Source: Owenia fusiformis | Lineage: Eukaryota; Annelida; Polychaeta; Sabellida; Oweniidae | NCBI GenBank assembly: GCA_903813345.2 | Contig: CAIIXF020000004.1 | Span: 24,679,985-24,743,984, forward strand | Direction: 5' to 3' | Length of the DNA: 64,000 bases | Shown here: in pieces, positions 45,010 to 57,013 of the stretch | How positions within the stretch are numbered: the first letter of the stretch is position 1 | Layout of the letters: each line of letters begins with the position of its first letter | The notes under the pieces: model-generated | The model's input: the letters and a program-made list of their open reading frames with translations, nothing else | What the model was told of the DNA's origin: nothing | The model's database searches: none | Program-made: the position numbers and the translations under genes

Positions 45010-46288
45010 GTCAGTCTAAAAACAGTATTTGTTAAGTTATTGGAAGTTGTAAGAATATGTTACAGACGCCGATCGCCTACCGCCAACCGCCGTAAAAACG
45101 CACACCATAACAATATGTAAATAAAAAACCCTGAAAATAGCATGATTTGTGCATCTAGAAAAAATAAAATCATACTCCGTGGGCGTGGCAGTGCTAGTCT
45201 GGGGGGGGGGGGTACCACACAGCCTATTTAATTTTGTAGTATTTTAATTTATTTTATATTTTACAAGGAATTTGAAAAACATTAGAATATGGCGAGGATG
45301 AAGAAAAGTTTCTGGGCAAGTTCAAGTGTTTGAAAGAGGCAATCAAAAGAATACCCTGCGTGCAGAGTCTAGTGAAGACGATGCTCTCTTTTAAGAAGTG
45401 AAGTCGAACGAATGCAAATGGTATCAAAAGAAATTCTGAGTTTTCTCGATCATTTTCCTTTTGTGGGGAGCTAGGGCGCAGAGGGAGAGGGGTGCCCCGT
45501 CCCACTGGAAATTAATCAATTCACGATCCTACCTGGATATTTACTTTTAATGTGCTGGAGTAAATAAATGCTATATTTTTGTTTTTTTTCTCTGACCTGA
45601 AATTTGCCCCCCCCCCCCCCTTCTTGGTTCCCAGACCTGCCCCTGGGGTGCCAGAAATGTTTATGATTACGATATGACATGTGGTGATTGATTTCTGGGC
45701 ACTTTTAAAGTGTTTAAATTAACAAATACAAATCTAAAAAAGATACAACACAGTATTTGGTGATTTTGTTGTACTTCAAATGTAGAACTGAATAAAATAT
45801 CAATTGTTTCATTTTAGGGGATGACAGAAAATTGGTGGAGACTTAACTTGGTGATTTCTATCCATCCACCAAATTCAAATGGCCATTAAATTAAAGCAAC
45901 TTTTAGTATCAAGATTAAATCAGTATTAGATTAGTTCCATCAATGCAAAAATGAAATTTGAGTTAGTTTTATCCTAACATGCCTTTTGTTTCAATTTGAT
46001 TTCATAGATGTTTGAGCATTTCTTTGTAGTTGTCTATAATCGGAACTTCATAAGTTTTCTGCAAATAAATAACAACCAAACAATTTAAGAATAACATTTA
46101 CAATGTATGTATTACCACTAACTAAAATTGATTCCATACACCCATGTCCGTTTCGACACAAATCAAGTTACATCAAGAATCCAATCAAAAATAAGTTAAT
46201 CTGTTCTCAGTTCTCTTCCATTGAGTTCAAAGGATAATGTCTATGCAAGCCAACATGTATAGTCTTGAGATTTTGTGTTTGCTACATG
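45010..46288. other. Intergenic stretch with poly-G and poly-C runs
   Basis: A G run at about 45200-45212 and a C run at about 45607-45620 are flanked by CTAGTCTGG and CCAGACCTG, so they may be the two ends of a degraded inverted-repeat element. No gene seen. Confidence 0.4.
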
Positions 46289-46475
46289 CAGGCCCATAGC
46301 CAGAATTTTCCAAGGGGGGTTCACTTTTCCAAAAAATTCTAGGGGGGGTTCACTTTGGCAAATTTGGCCAAAAATCACTCGAAAAATAGTCAGAATGGTG
46401 AAAAATTGCATGATTTTGAAAGAAATTATGGCCAGGGGGGGGGGATTTGCCCGAACCCCCCCTGGCTATGGGCCT
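46289..46475. repeat. 187-bp miniature element with CAGGCCCATAGCCAG ends
   Basis: The left end CAGGCCCATAGCCAG and right end CTGGCTATGGGCCTG are perfect 15-bp inverted repeats. The interior contains AGGGGGGTTCACTTT twice and a G-rich run. A diverged relative lies in GPALPP1 intron 3 at about 50880-51035. Confidence 0.75.
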
Positions 46476-46657
46476 GACACGTAATCCCCTTCATGTGGTA
46501 TCCATTGTGAGTCTTAACAGGGGATCAGTGTATGGGTTCAGCATGTTTATCTCTGATATAAAGTGTAGATGCAGAAGTTGAGCTGTTCAGAAGAATACTC
46601 CGAAGATTGTGAGTTGTGAGTACAATGTCCATGAATCCAAATCACAATGAGATAAAA

Positions 46658-48317
46658 CTATGCTTTCTTGCCCTCAATCATAATAACATGGTATCCATGT
46701 TTAGTCTTTACTGGAGGGTCGGTGTATACAGGTTTAGCTGTGGTACTGGTAGGAAGAGCAAAAGCTGCATCCTGGAAAGGTCCAACCATACTTCCTCTAA
46801 CCATCCACCCGAGGTTGCCCTGGAAACAATCACGTGTTTTATTCATTTTATTCAGTGGAAATACCACATAACACAGCCTTAAAGAGGTATACCAATAATT
46901 GGTATACAATTTATGTGAAATATGTTAAAAATCACTTATCAGTCATATAAAAGAATGAAAATTATGAACTTCTAGTTCTTTGTTTTCACTTTAAATATAA
47001 TTGGAGGTACAATAAAATCTGTTTTAGAAAAAAACTCCTATAAGGAACAGTGTTTTAAGGCATGTCCACAAACAACAAATAGTTATAATGTATATCCTAT
47101 TGTTGAATCATTCAAGCAAAATATTTGCAATTATTTTCGAAGAAATGTGATAAATACTAACCATTTCATTACTGAAATAACATGGACATTAAAAGCGAAA
47201 GTGCCCCTTTTAGGGCGATACACATTGTGGCATAGTAATGATGGAAATAATTAACACTACATATATTAACAATTTATATACTTTGTATATTCTATAATAT
47301 TCATGTTTGGTTACACTCACCCCATCTTTAGCTTTATCCTCACTGTACTGTGTAGCGACTTCATTAAATTTTAGACCTGCCTTTAATTTCTCTATAGCTT
47401 CCATTGCCTTGCCCTGCTTCTCACATAGGATGTGACGTACCTAAAACAATTAATGAAATACTTTTCTAATCAAAGGCAAAACAGATGCCACACTACGTTT
47501 TAATTTCAATTTGTATAATTTTTCTATAGAGTTGAAAGTGGTCAAATCTAGATCTAGTGGACAGGGAGAATAAGCTTACAATATATTTGCCGGGTATTTG
47601 CTTCATACAGGCATTGGCTTCAACTAATTGTGTATTGTCAATATGTTGACAGTAAATCTCAGGGCTGTCAACTTGGGACCGTCTAACATGAGTGACTTCC
47701 AAATGTTGAACACCTGCTCATGTTTCAATGTGGGGAGTAGGTGTAAATTTTTTCGAAACAAATGCGTGATATATACACATATTTTGCACAAAATGCGTGA
47801 CATAAACAGCAATCGCATGCAAAGACCGAACGGAATGCGTTCGCTTTTTTTCGCCGTTCGGTATTTTACCGTATCGGCATTTCACAAAAAACAATTTTTA
47901 AAAATATCAACAAAATGCGTGATATTTGATCATACACGCTAAATTGATACGTGATTTCTATTTTTCCAGCAAATGCGTGACAATCACGCCTAATGCGTGA
48001 GGGTTGACAGGGCAGAAATCTAGTGTCATGTCATTCACTATGGAATAAGTTCTGCAACAAAACTTTAAACTCAGGCACAATTTGACCACATATTGAGCAA
48101 ATTCTACACGACACTGCCTACAGTAATAAACAAAAAATAATTAGTCTACAATAGTACAAATGAAAAATAAACAAACTTTGATTGAAGATCCTCCTTTTAT
48201 GTCCTTCTTTCCTCCATCATCATCTCCTCCGCCACCTCCTTTGGCTCCCTTGCCTCCCTTTCCTTTAGCACCTCCCTTGGCTCCACCTCCTTTGTCCCCT
48301 TTACCTTTAGGAGGCAT
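46658..48317 (-). CDS. PIN4: Parvulin-type peptidyl-prolyl isomerase (140 aa, 3 exons)
   Basis: PIN4 (parvulin 14) isomerises peptidyl-prolyl bonds; in animals it is linked to pre-rRNA processing and binds DNA. Exon 1 (48177-48317) encodes [12 protein letters not shown] and a basic Gly/Lys-rich tail typical of the PIN4 N terminus. Exon 2 (47321-47440) encodes [32 protein letters not shown]. Exon 3 (46658-46819) encodes [20 protein letters not shown] through [12 protein letters not shown]. All three exons are whole codons (47, 40 and 53 plus stop). Borders are GTTTGT..TTTTAG and GTGAGT..TTCCAG. Asn replaces the usual Asp in the GGDLGW motif. Intron 1 holds a miniature element. It is divergent from GPALPP1. 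Confidence 0.93.
47661..48014. repeat. Miniature element in PIN4 intron 1 rich in AATGCGTGA
   Basis: Ends GGGCTGTCAAC and GTTGACAGGGC are inverted. The interior repeats ATGCGTGA at least six times and ACCGAACGGAATGCG once with its inverse CGCC..CGTTCGGT. No coding capacity. Confidence 0.55.
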
Positions 48318-48960
48318 TATTTTGTACTAAATCTGAACAATTTGTGAATATTTTGAAAAATGTGGAGTCTAGCCGAACTTGTTTGTGACGCCGATTCTCA
48401 TTGGTCAAGGAAATTTAGGCCAATCAAATCTGTCGTTATCAGTGGGTGATAATTAATGTTTCATTTTTGCTGTACAAATGTTATTTTGATGTTTTAGTCT
48501 TTATCTTAACTAATATACATAGAATCGGTAAGTTGTTTCGTCAGAACTTGAACTTATGTGTCAGTAATATCCAGATTATACTTGAAGAATCATCGAGTGC
48601 TCGTAATCTAGTATTATAATAGGTTACACAAATTTTCAATTGTTGAAGCAATTAAAAATCCCATTCAGGACCATAATAACGATTCATCTCATAATTTTCA
48701 TTGGAGTACTGTCTAGCTAAACTATATTCTGAGAAAATTTTTTGAATGTCAATTGTGATCCAAGTGTCTCATCTTCTCAATTTATGGCCATTTATGTCAG
48801 TCAATTCAAAATTCTCCAGAAATTACGAAGACTGGTCAATCAAAAAATCTTTCAATTAGATTGACAAAAATCACAGTCTCAATCTGTCTCTGAAACTGAT
48901 GCAGGTGATATCATGCAGCTTCGGTATTTGATCATTTTATTTTTTGTTACAGAGTGAACT
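48318..48960. promoter_or_regulatory. Shared upstream region of PIN4 and GPALPP1
   Basis: The two start codons face away from each other across 643 bp, a layout typical of a bidirectional promoter. TTACAG at 48947-48952 is a good acceptor just before the GPALPP1 ATG, implying an untranslated first exon upstream. A segment at about 48868-48915 resembles GPALPP1 coding exon sequence at 49553-49600. Confidence 0.5.
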
Positions 48961-51719
48961 ATGTCGTCGGATCGAGAGAGTGACAGCTCTCAGTCTAGTT
49001 CAGACGAGTCAGAAGAGGACATTCTCAGTCAAATCCTGCCAGGAAGATCATCAACGAGAGGACACTCAAAGAAATCATCGAGGAAGAATAGGAAACATAC
49101 TGATGTTATTGAAGAAATTGAAACATGTAATAGACCTGTGTTACCACAAGAAACAAAAAACGCTCATTCCAAGGGGAGTAATGAGTGTAAACAAGACCCC
49201 TTAGATAAACCTAAAAATATTGGACCAGCTTTACCACCAGGGTTTCAGAAATCAGAAAGTATCGGACCAGCACTCCCTCCAGGATTTGAAAAATCAGACA
49301 GTATTGAACATACACTCCCTACTGGGTTTAAAAGTTTAGAAAATGTTGGACCTGCTCTCCCACCAGGGTTTGAAAAAACACATAACATCGGACCCGCTTT
49401 CCCACCAGGGTTTGAAAACAAAAAAAATATTGGACCTTCTCTTCCACCTGGTTTTGAAAAGACACAAAATGTTGGACCCGCTCTTCCACCAGGGTTCGAA
49501 ACATCTCATTCTGATAGTGACAGTTCTTCAAATGCATCGGAACATAATGTGACATCACAGCCTCAATCTGACTCTGAAGATGATGCAGGAGATATGATTG
49601 GTCCATTACCTGGCACATCTACAGGGACAACGGAAATGTCTGCTGCAGAGGAGTTTGAAAAGCGAGCAAGGAAAATGAAAGATAAACTCCTCGGCAAGGT
49701 ACTAGTAGATGATAAAAGTTACCATTTTTTCTTTTATTAATATTCTAAAATTTTTTAGAATCATTTTCTGAAATAAAGAATTCAAATATATGATCAAATG
49801 AATAAGTTTAAGTGTAGAACTATTCAAAATTGCAATGTATAATTTTACAGTATATTTTGAGTGCTATATACAAATGATTTGGTAAGAATTAAGACTACGT
49901 GAGATATTTTGCTTATTTTGCCTTCAGATTTTCAGGATAAATGAATAATTGAATGATGCATCACAGGTGAAAAAAATCATTGAGATCAATCAATAAGAAG
50001 TATCTTTGTAAAAAAGTGTCCAATGTTTATTGATCACTCCTCGTATATTATTTCAGGTTGCTCCAGAGTGTCCAATATTTATTGATCACCCTTGTACATT
50101 CTTTTAGGAAGCTCCAGAGATTGAAGAGTCTGCATCAAGAGAAACTTGGATGACAGAGCTCCCAGATGGTATGTCGAAAGATTTTGGACTAGGACCACGG
50201 ACATTCCGATCCAAAGCACCTGCCGAGCAAGATTCCTCCTGGACTGACACACCATCTAGTAAAAATAAAGAGAAACAGGTTTGTCGAACAGGATTTATGC
50301 CAATAAATTTGATTGAAGTTCTGAGGGAATAAAGTGACATGAGCCTCCTTTTGCTATCCTATTTGGACATTTCTCAATCAATGCCAATGCGGAATGATGT
50401 TTCAATTTGCTAATATTTCACTGCTAATGTTTCAATGTGCTATAATTTCACGGCTAATGTTCACTGTGCTATTTCACTGCTAGTGGTAATGTATCATTGT
50501 GCTAATGTTTCGCTGCTAGTATTTCATTGTTCTATGATTTCACTGCTAATGATTCAGTGTGCTAATATTCAAATGTGCTCATGTTTCAATGTGCTAATGT
50601 TTCAATGTGCTAATATTTCAAAGTGCTCATGTTTCAATGTGCTAATATTTCAATGTGCTTATGTTTCAGGAGAAGGGCTCTAAGAAGAGGTCTGCAGAGA
50701 AAGTTCCGAGATCGGAGAAAGAGATTGAAATAGAGAAGGCCATAGAGAAATATAACGTAAGGAGATAGTTTGTGTCTTATCAAATTTTAATGGGTTAACT
50801 CAAAATATAAATGCTCATGAAACATTTTTTATCCAATTTAAATGTCAATTTTCCAATATGTGACATCAGTTGTAATCTCCAGGCCAGCTTTTGCCAAGAG
50901 AGTTTCACTTTTCAGAAAAATTCCAGGGGGGGGGGGTTCGCTTTGTCAAATTTGGCCCCAAAAGCATATGAAAAATGCTCAGAATTGTGAAAAACTGCAT
51001 GATTTTGAAATAGTTTTTGGCCAGGCTGTTTCCTGTTTGTCTCAAGCTTGTTTTGTATCAAAATGTGTCACTTTCAGCTCTTCAAAATTACTTCTTATAC
51101 TTCACAACAATTATTTATATGACATTTCCAGAAGAAACAGAGGAAAGAATCCCTGATGGACATGCACACCAAGAAACTTAAAAAGAAACATGTGAGTATA
51201 ACATATGCCAGATTGTGTTGGTATTTGTCAGACATCACATAGGTATTTGGAATCAAAATGAAAGAATCACTAATAGGCATGCACACATGACACAAATCTA
51301 TTGTATATACTCAACTATTTTACGAGGGATGATCAAAAAGTTCTCATAATATTAGAGATTTTACTAGAACTTTATGATCATCCCTCTCATATTTTTTGAA
51401 AGAAACACAATGCAACATATTTCACTGAATACCATTGATATATGCACTAATATGCCCTCTTATGCCAAGACTGTTTATTAATGTTAGACAATTATTGTAG
51501 ATAAATAAATATAGAAAATATTTAAATCCACCTTAAGAGTTCCAAATATGATTTTTATTTCAGAAAAAGGACAAAGACAAACCAAAGGAGCGGAGAGCAT
51601 TTAGCCGCGAAGATGATCTCAAAGTAAACAAATTTGACGATGCACAAAAGAAATCAATCCTCAAGAAAGCTGCGCTACTTGACACACGATTTTCACATGG
51701 CAATAAAAAGTTTATTTGA
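48961..51719 (+). CDS. GPALPP1: GPALPP motifs-containing protein 1 (403 aa, 5 coding exons)
   Basis: Conserved nuclear protein of unknown biochemical role, with a C-terminal DUF3752 domain. Exons: 48961-49698, 50108-50278, 50670-50756, 51132-51191, 51564-51719; every exon is a whole number of codons (246, 57, 29, 20, 51 plus stop). The N terminus is Ser/Asp-rich. Residues about 85-185 hold seven IGPALPPGF-type motifs, one degenerate (IEHTLPTGF), more than the four or so in vertebrates. The conserved domain includes ETWMTELPDGMSKDFGLGPR, SSWTDTPS, ESLMDMHTKKLK, DLKVNKFDDAQKKSILKK and DTRFSHG at the C terminus. Introns start GTACTA, GTTTGT, GTAAGG and GTGAGT. Introns 1-3 carry repeats. Divergent from PIN4. 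Confidence 0.95.
50395..50669 (+). repeat. Minisatellite TTTCAATGTGCTAATG in GPALPP1 intron 2
   Basis: About 14 units of 15-20 bp related to AATGTTTCAATGTGCTAA fill the intron right up to the acceptor, TTATGTTTCAG. The acceptor itself looks like it is made from the repeat unit. Confidence 0.75.
50880..51035. repeat. Diverged relative of the 46289-46475 miniature element (GPALPP1 intron 3)
   Basis: Shares the order CAGGCCAGC, TTTTCAGAAAAATTCCAGGG, GCTTTGTCAAATTTGGCC, GAAAAACTGCATGATTTTG and TTGGCCAGGC with 46289-46475. Confidence 0.6.
51322..51387. repeat. Mini hairpin with mariner-like ends (GPALPP1 intron 4)
   Basis: ACGAGGGATGATCAAAAAGT on the left is mirrored by AGAACTTTATGATCATCCCT on the right, 66 bp in all. 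The CGAGGG..TGATCAAAAAGT start resembles mariner/Tc1 terminal repeats. Confidence 0.6.
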
Positions 51720-52000
51720 TGCTCCGATGAGTGACAGAGCCAGTTAAAACAGGCAATGACAATGCACAATGACACCATTTCAGAACTCGATAGGCAATTT
51801 GCGACCACCTGACTGAGATAATCTGAAGATTTTTGGAAAGTTCAATAATATACTCAGTTTTATGCATATATTTTATCAATTATTAGAAGAGATACTTATG
51901 TAATAAGTTGAGTCTTACCTCATTGAATCTTACTTAGAATAACAATGAAATGAAATATACACATGGAAAAATCCAATATTTCAACAAAAAGACCAAAACG

Positions 52001-52135
52001 TAAATCCTATATGGCATATGATATATTATTGATGTTTGACCAATGTCCAAAATATTTCTCTGACAAGGGCTGAAGCAAATGCTGAAATCTGATTGGTCAA
52101 ACATCAATAATATATCATATGCCATATAGGATTTA
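52001..52135. repeat. Miniature element with perfect 44-bp inverted repeats
   Basis: 52001-52044 and 52092-52135 are exact reverse complements, starting TAAATCCTATATGGCATATG. The loop is 47 bp. CCAAAACGTA lies on both sides (about 51993-52002 and 52143-52152), which could be a target duplication with a few bases of extra sequence. Confidence 0.8.
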
Positions 52136-52749
52136 CTCGCGTCCAAAACGTAACTGAGTATTGAATTGCCACACTGAACAACTTGAACTGTTATTACATG
52201 TATTAATAGTGAGTGCCATGAGAATAAAATAAATTAATAAAAAAAAAATCCATTGAAATTGTTTACCTGCAGCTTGTTCATAAATCCACAAACCTGAACA
52301 AGATAAGGTGTAACCATTTCTTTCATTCTCAAATATTCCTACATTCATTTAACTTGAACCTTTCATTATGTAAACATGATACCACTGTTTCTTTATTTAT
52401 TTTCATTTATTTTCCACATTGAACAATTACATTACAAAATCAGACACATTTTGCAAAAAACAATGCGTAGGTTAAGTAGATCGAAATAAATCCCTATCAT
52501 TAAAATTCCTTATTATAAAATAATAAAATAAAAAGTACAGAGTCTGATGTTGTACTTTATTCTCCAACCTAACTAAATAATGTAAATAATAGACCTCTCC
52601 ATTGAACAATGCTTTTTTGTATATCAACGAAGCTATAATATATTGGCTCGATTGATGAAGTAATTGGTTGTCGGTTGCAATTTGACCAAATGAATCAAAA
52701 ATAGGATAAACTTTGGCCCACTGCATTAAGTTTTTGCTAATTTTTATAG
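52136..52749. other. AT-rich intergenic stretch downstream of GPALPP1
   Basis: No exon or bounded repeat supported. Confidence 0.35.
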
Positions 52750-52920
52750 CCGGTGTAAAATAAATTATTGTCCTCTGGGGATTATGGTCCCCTTTCTTAA
52801 AGGCCCTTACTGGCCCTGATTGTGGATACGATAATAAAGGAAAGAGTTGTATTTAGGTCACCATATAAATCAATCAAATATAAACCATAATTTGATAGGA
52901 CCTCCTACCCTTTTACACCA
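52750..52920. repeat. Miniature element, copy 2 of 35901-36072 (inverted)
   Basis: Begins CCGGTGTAAAATAAATTATT and ends CCTCCTACCCTTTTACACCA. Shares GGGGATTATGGTCCCC, GGCCCTTACTGGCCCTGATT and TTTGATAGGACCTCCTACCC with the inverted copy. Confidence 0.7.
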
Positions 52921-54205
52921 GTCAATTTATCATAGCTTCTTTGATTTACCGTGACATACCGTGACGTGTTATGGGAAAGATCAAATTTAGAAATATAAAA
53001 ATATATGTGCCATTTTTTAATCAAAGTGTCTAATTACATGTACTTTTAGATATAACTGGTTTTAATGTAAATAATTAGCCTCTTAAATTGAATAACATAA
53101 AAATAAAATATATGTGAGCTTATTGAAATAATATTGCTCACCTTACACTTTATAATACAGTGCTATATCAGATGTATAGTATAAGCTCATGGATGTACAT
53201 GTATATAAATCTGAATCTGTATATATTTAGTTTCCATTCATGCCCTAAATTAACAAGGATCTCTTGATGTTAAAATAGTGTACCTGTAACCTCCAAATCA
53301 AATATTTCAACTAGTTTCCTTTATATAAAATTGTAATAGAGAATTTGTATTTTGTATAATAGTGGGGGGAATTTACCCCTATATTTGGCAGAATATTTCA
53401 GATCGTGATACAAGCATAAAGTTTTGCTTTTCTACTACTTCAAACCTTTTAAAAAAAATCTGTCCCTGTGATCAATGGATTTTTTTACTTTTTCCCCCCA
53501 AAATCCAAGATGGCCGACACACTATAGCTCTGAAAATATATTTAGCTCTGATTTGGCAAATACAGCTGAAATGTAAAGTTTAAATTGTGTTTTCAGGACT
53601 AAATGCACTAATAGGGACACCACATAATACGTGTCGTGAGCTTAAGTCAAAATAAATAATTATATGGGAGTTAAGCAAGGATCATTTCTGGCCCCCCTCT
53701 TATTTTGTTCATTTATAAGTTTGTATAACCCTACTCCTATGAATTAAACATAATTAGTAAGACTGTTCTTAAATTTTAGATTTCTATGCTCTGCTACATA
53801 TCAAATTAGTTTGTATAAATGACCGTAGCCTAAAGAATTGAAGGATTTTCACAAATAAACGGTTTATCGAGTACAGACATTTACCATGCATTCACAATTA
53901 CAGACTATTACAGCGACATCAGGACCACTAAAAGCAAATTCAATCATTCATTAAATTTTGGTTGAGGTTAAAAACATTAATACAGTCCATCAATGTATTC
54001 TATGCATTATTGAGTATGAATATGAAATATGTGGTTTTCCATGAGTCTTCAGTAAGGAGGAATGAAATACCAAGCAGGAAGGTGATGTGAAATTTGAGTA
54101 AGAATTTGCAAAATTTAAATCTAACAAAAATCTACCATTATTTGTAGAATTTTGATTAAATGTAAAATATTAATTCATCCCATAAATATATCTTATGCAT
54201 TCTTT

Positions 54206-56291
54206 CACGGTGTCCAACCCAAACGCTCTTACATGCACAACGGAATGTTTCATCCATGCGGAAACCGGGCTAATGAACAGTGGAGACGATAACCCCATTT
54301 AACGTGTAACACGGAGATTGCCATTTTGCACGTCAATTGACGTGAATCACGCCAATAAGCATAATGTCCATTGTAATTCATAATTTAAGCACCAGGTTAA
54401 TTAGAAGACCTAGTGTTTAATATATATACAATCTAATTAATATGTCTTTTATAGTACGTATACTTTGGTAAACATTAATGATATATTAAATCCCAGGGAA
54501 GTATTTTATTCCAAAATTGTGGAGAAAAATGCCGTTCAATCTTGTGAATTTTCTGTCAATGTTACAAACCAATGAAGTCACCACCGAACTAACATTCTTG
54601 GAAAGTCTAAATCGATCGATGGAACGCTTTTTATTGCATTTTCTTCAAGTATTTAATCTAATCTAGCACTTGTATGCAGGAATTCGCGATCCTATGTGGG
54701 AATTTTGCGGTAGAACTAATCAAAGTTACCTCTCACGAATCCTAGAAAAACGCCATATTGGAATTACTAATACTCCTTCAATTGTCTAGATATCGTCTTT
54801 CCGACGGGTTTTACGACAAAATTGGTACTGACCCAATGGTATTATAATCTCTAAACACAACGTGAGCCCCAATTCCGAGAAAAGACCGCTGGAAATCACT
54901 AAAATGGGGTCTACTTTCCCTCTTCTTTTTGACCGGAAGTGTTTTCCTGACCTCGGTGTGTTGCTGATTTTTTCGTTTTTTTCATACGAAAAACGACTGG
55001 ATTTAGTTTTTAAACCTTCTTTGCAATGATCTAATGATTACCTTAAATGAATTATAAACAATTTAAATTCCTATCCTCATTAGATCAGAATTAATTAGTT
55101 TTCTTTCCATCGTTTGTTTACTTCCGGTTTGTTGTTGAATACATATTTCTTGTAAACATTGACGTAAGCACATCATAATTTTTGTTAGTTCAAAATTCAA
55201 CGCGGACAATAGCAAATGTTTATGATTATAACTATTACATACGATGCAGATTATGATTTGCTCACTAGTTTCCCAGTTTATAACTGCCCGTCGTCCTGCC
55301 GATAATATGTGAAACTTTTAAAAGATAATAGTTTGCACGTCAATTGCCGTGCAAAATATTGCACGTCAGTTGACGCACATGACGGCAATTGCCGTTATTA
55401 TCTACTGACATGCGCACTTATGCTTCATAATTTCACGTCAATTGTCGTGCAACATGGCAATTGCCGTACTTCACGTTAAATGGGGTTATCGTCTCCACTG
55501 ATGAAGATCCCACTATGACTGTAAGTATTGTTTCACTAGTTTCTCTTACATATCACGCGTTATGGTGACATATTATGTACCATTCGATGAACAATACCCT
55601 GATCAAAGCTCCGTAGTGTAGATCAAACAAATCTGAAGTTGACGAATTGACCACAAATTACGAATTAAATTAGTATCTATATGAAATTTGCTCTAAAACA
55701 TAAAACTATTGAACAAAAAGTTTATATGTGAATTAATCTTTCTTCTTTTGATGCCAAAGGATACAGTAGATCTTTTCTTTCTCTCCTTGAAAAGGAAAGT
55801 TGAGCCTAGTACCGCAGTGTTTCCAGTTCACTGTGTTAACCAGATCGCAGCATTTCTTGAATATGAGAATGTCATCATTTTTAAGACTTGATTTTTTGTT
55901 ATCAAATCACGATGACGATAATGTATGGTGTGATCAAGGTTTGGAATTTGACCAAAATATACTCTGATGCTCAACTCAACTAGTCGCATGTCTCGACAAA
56001 CAGGGTTTTGACCGGAAGAATGACAAATACGTTTATGAATTCAGATAACTATACTGCTTAAGACAGTTCTTCCTAATTGCTTCAAACGTCAACAGCCATC
56101 CAAGTACAATATATCACACCCATCAAATGGTATACTTGAAATAAGTAACACATACTTCTTATTCCCATCATTGGGGAAATTGTCAGATGACTCATCATTT
56201 CCGTTCGCCATACTCCAGAGCGTTTCTTTGTTTAGTTTCAGTAATGAAACGCTCAATCTTGCATGTAAGAGCGTTTGTGTTGGACACCGTG
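54206..56291. mobile_element. Outer DNA transposon with 32-bp inverted ends
   Basis: CACGGTGTCCAACCCAAACG at 54206 is mirrored at 56260-56291 with one mismatch over 32 bp. A second element is nested within it (54278-55500). The remaining interior has no transposase frame. Its flanks (53990-54180 and 56300-56480) share ATATGTGGT..CAGTAA.GAGGAA blocks, so they derive from an old duplication. Confidence 0.7.
54278..55500. mobile_element. Nested DNA transposon with perfect 29-bp inverted ends
   Basis: 54278-54306 and 55472-55500 are exact reverse complements starting CAGTGGAGACGATAACCCCA. ATGAA lies on both sides (54273-54277 and 55501-55505), a likely 5-bp target duplication. Subterminal palindromes such as CACGTCAATTGACGTG (about 54329-54344) and GGCAATTGCC (right side, 55330-55470) recur, as transposase binding sites often do. 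No open frame encodes a transposase, so it is non-autonomous. Confidence 0.75.
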
Positions 56292-56539
56292 TCCTTTAAT
56301 TGTGAAAATCAAATATGTGGTATGTTATGACTCCTCAGTAAAGAGGAAGGAAACGATTGGAGGGAAGATAATTTAAAATTTGGGTAGGAATTTGCTAATT
56401 AGAAATTAAATCTTCCAATATTCTACAATTATTTTGAATTACTAAATTATCACAATTTCTAAATAATATTTAATGAACAATTAATTTTGGCTAAGGCCAT
56501 GGATGGTTTTTTAAGAATAAACAAAAATGAATATAAAAT

Positions 56540-57013
56540 ATGGTAAAAAATCTATTCTAACATTTTGCAAACATGACACATCTGCAACAACTACATGTAC
56601 TAGGGCAACAGCCCAACTCATATGTGGGTGTTTTCCATATACAGAACAAGTGAAACAATTGATAAAATACACCCAGAAAGTGCTTATTTTGCTAAAAAAG
56701 AAAGACCAATTGAGAGAATTCCACCTACTCACATGCCTTGGAATAGCACATTAAAGGAACAGCTTACCAGGCTGGTGTAGTTTGGGGACAAATGCTAAAT
56801 GCTTCACCACCTGGCCTTTATGACTACATCAACTGGGGATGGGACAATAATGAAACTGTTACCCCACTGTGGACAACCCAGACACAGTCCTCCAAAGCCT
56901 GCCAAGCTCTTGTACAATGTTCATATAAAAAGCTATGTTCTGTATGCACTTGTAAAAAGCCAGGACTTATATTTTGTGACAGTATTTATGAGATTGAAAT
57001 TATAACAGAGTAA
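56540..57013 (+). pseudogene. C-terminal fragment of a HALTGCDT-family transposon protein
   Basis: After a frame break near 56752, AYQAGVVWGQMLNASPPGLY leads into DYINWGWDNNETVTPLWTTQ, then SSKACQALVQCSYKKLCSVC and TCKKPGL. This is the tail order of the same protein family seen in the 10-15 kb fold-back: the WGW block, a Trp-Thr-Thr motif, then a cysteine cluster. It is a different, more complete tail copy. The part before 56752 is out of frame, so it is a relic. Confidence 0.55.

Noticed and set aside
49328-49618. 96-codon minus-strand frame
   Set aside because: Antisense shadow of the repetitive GPALPP motif exon.
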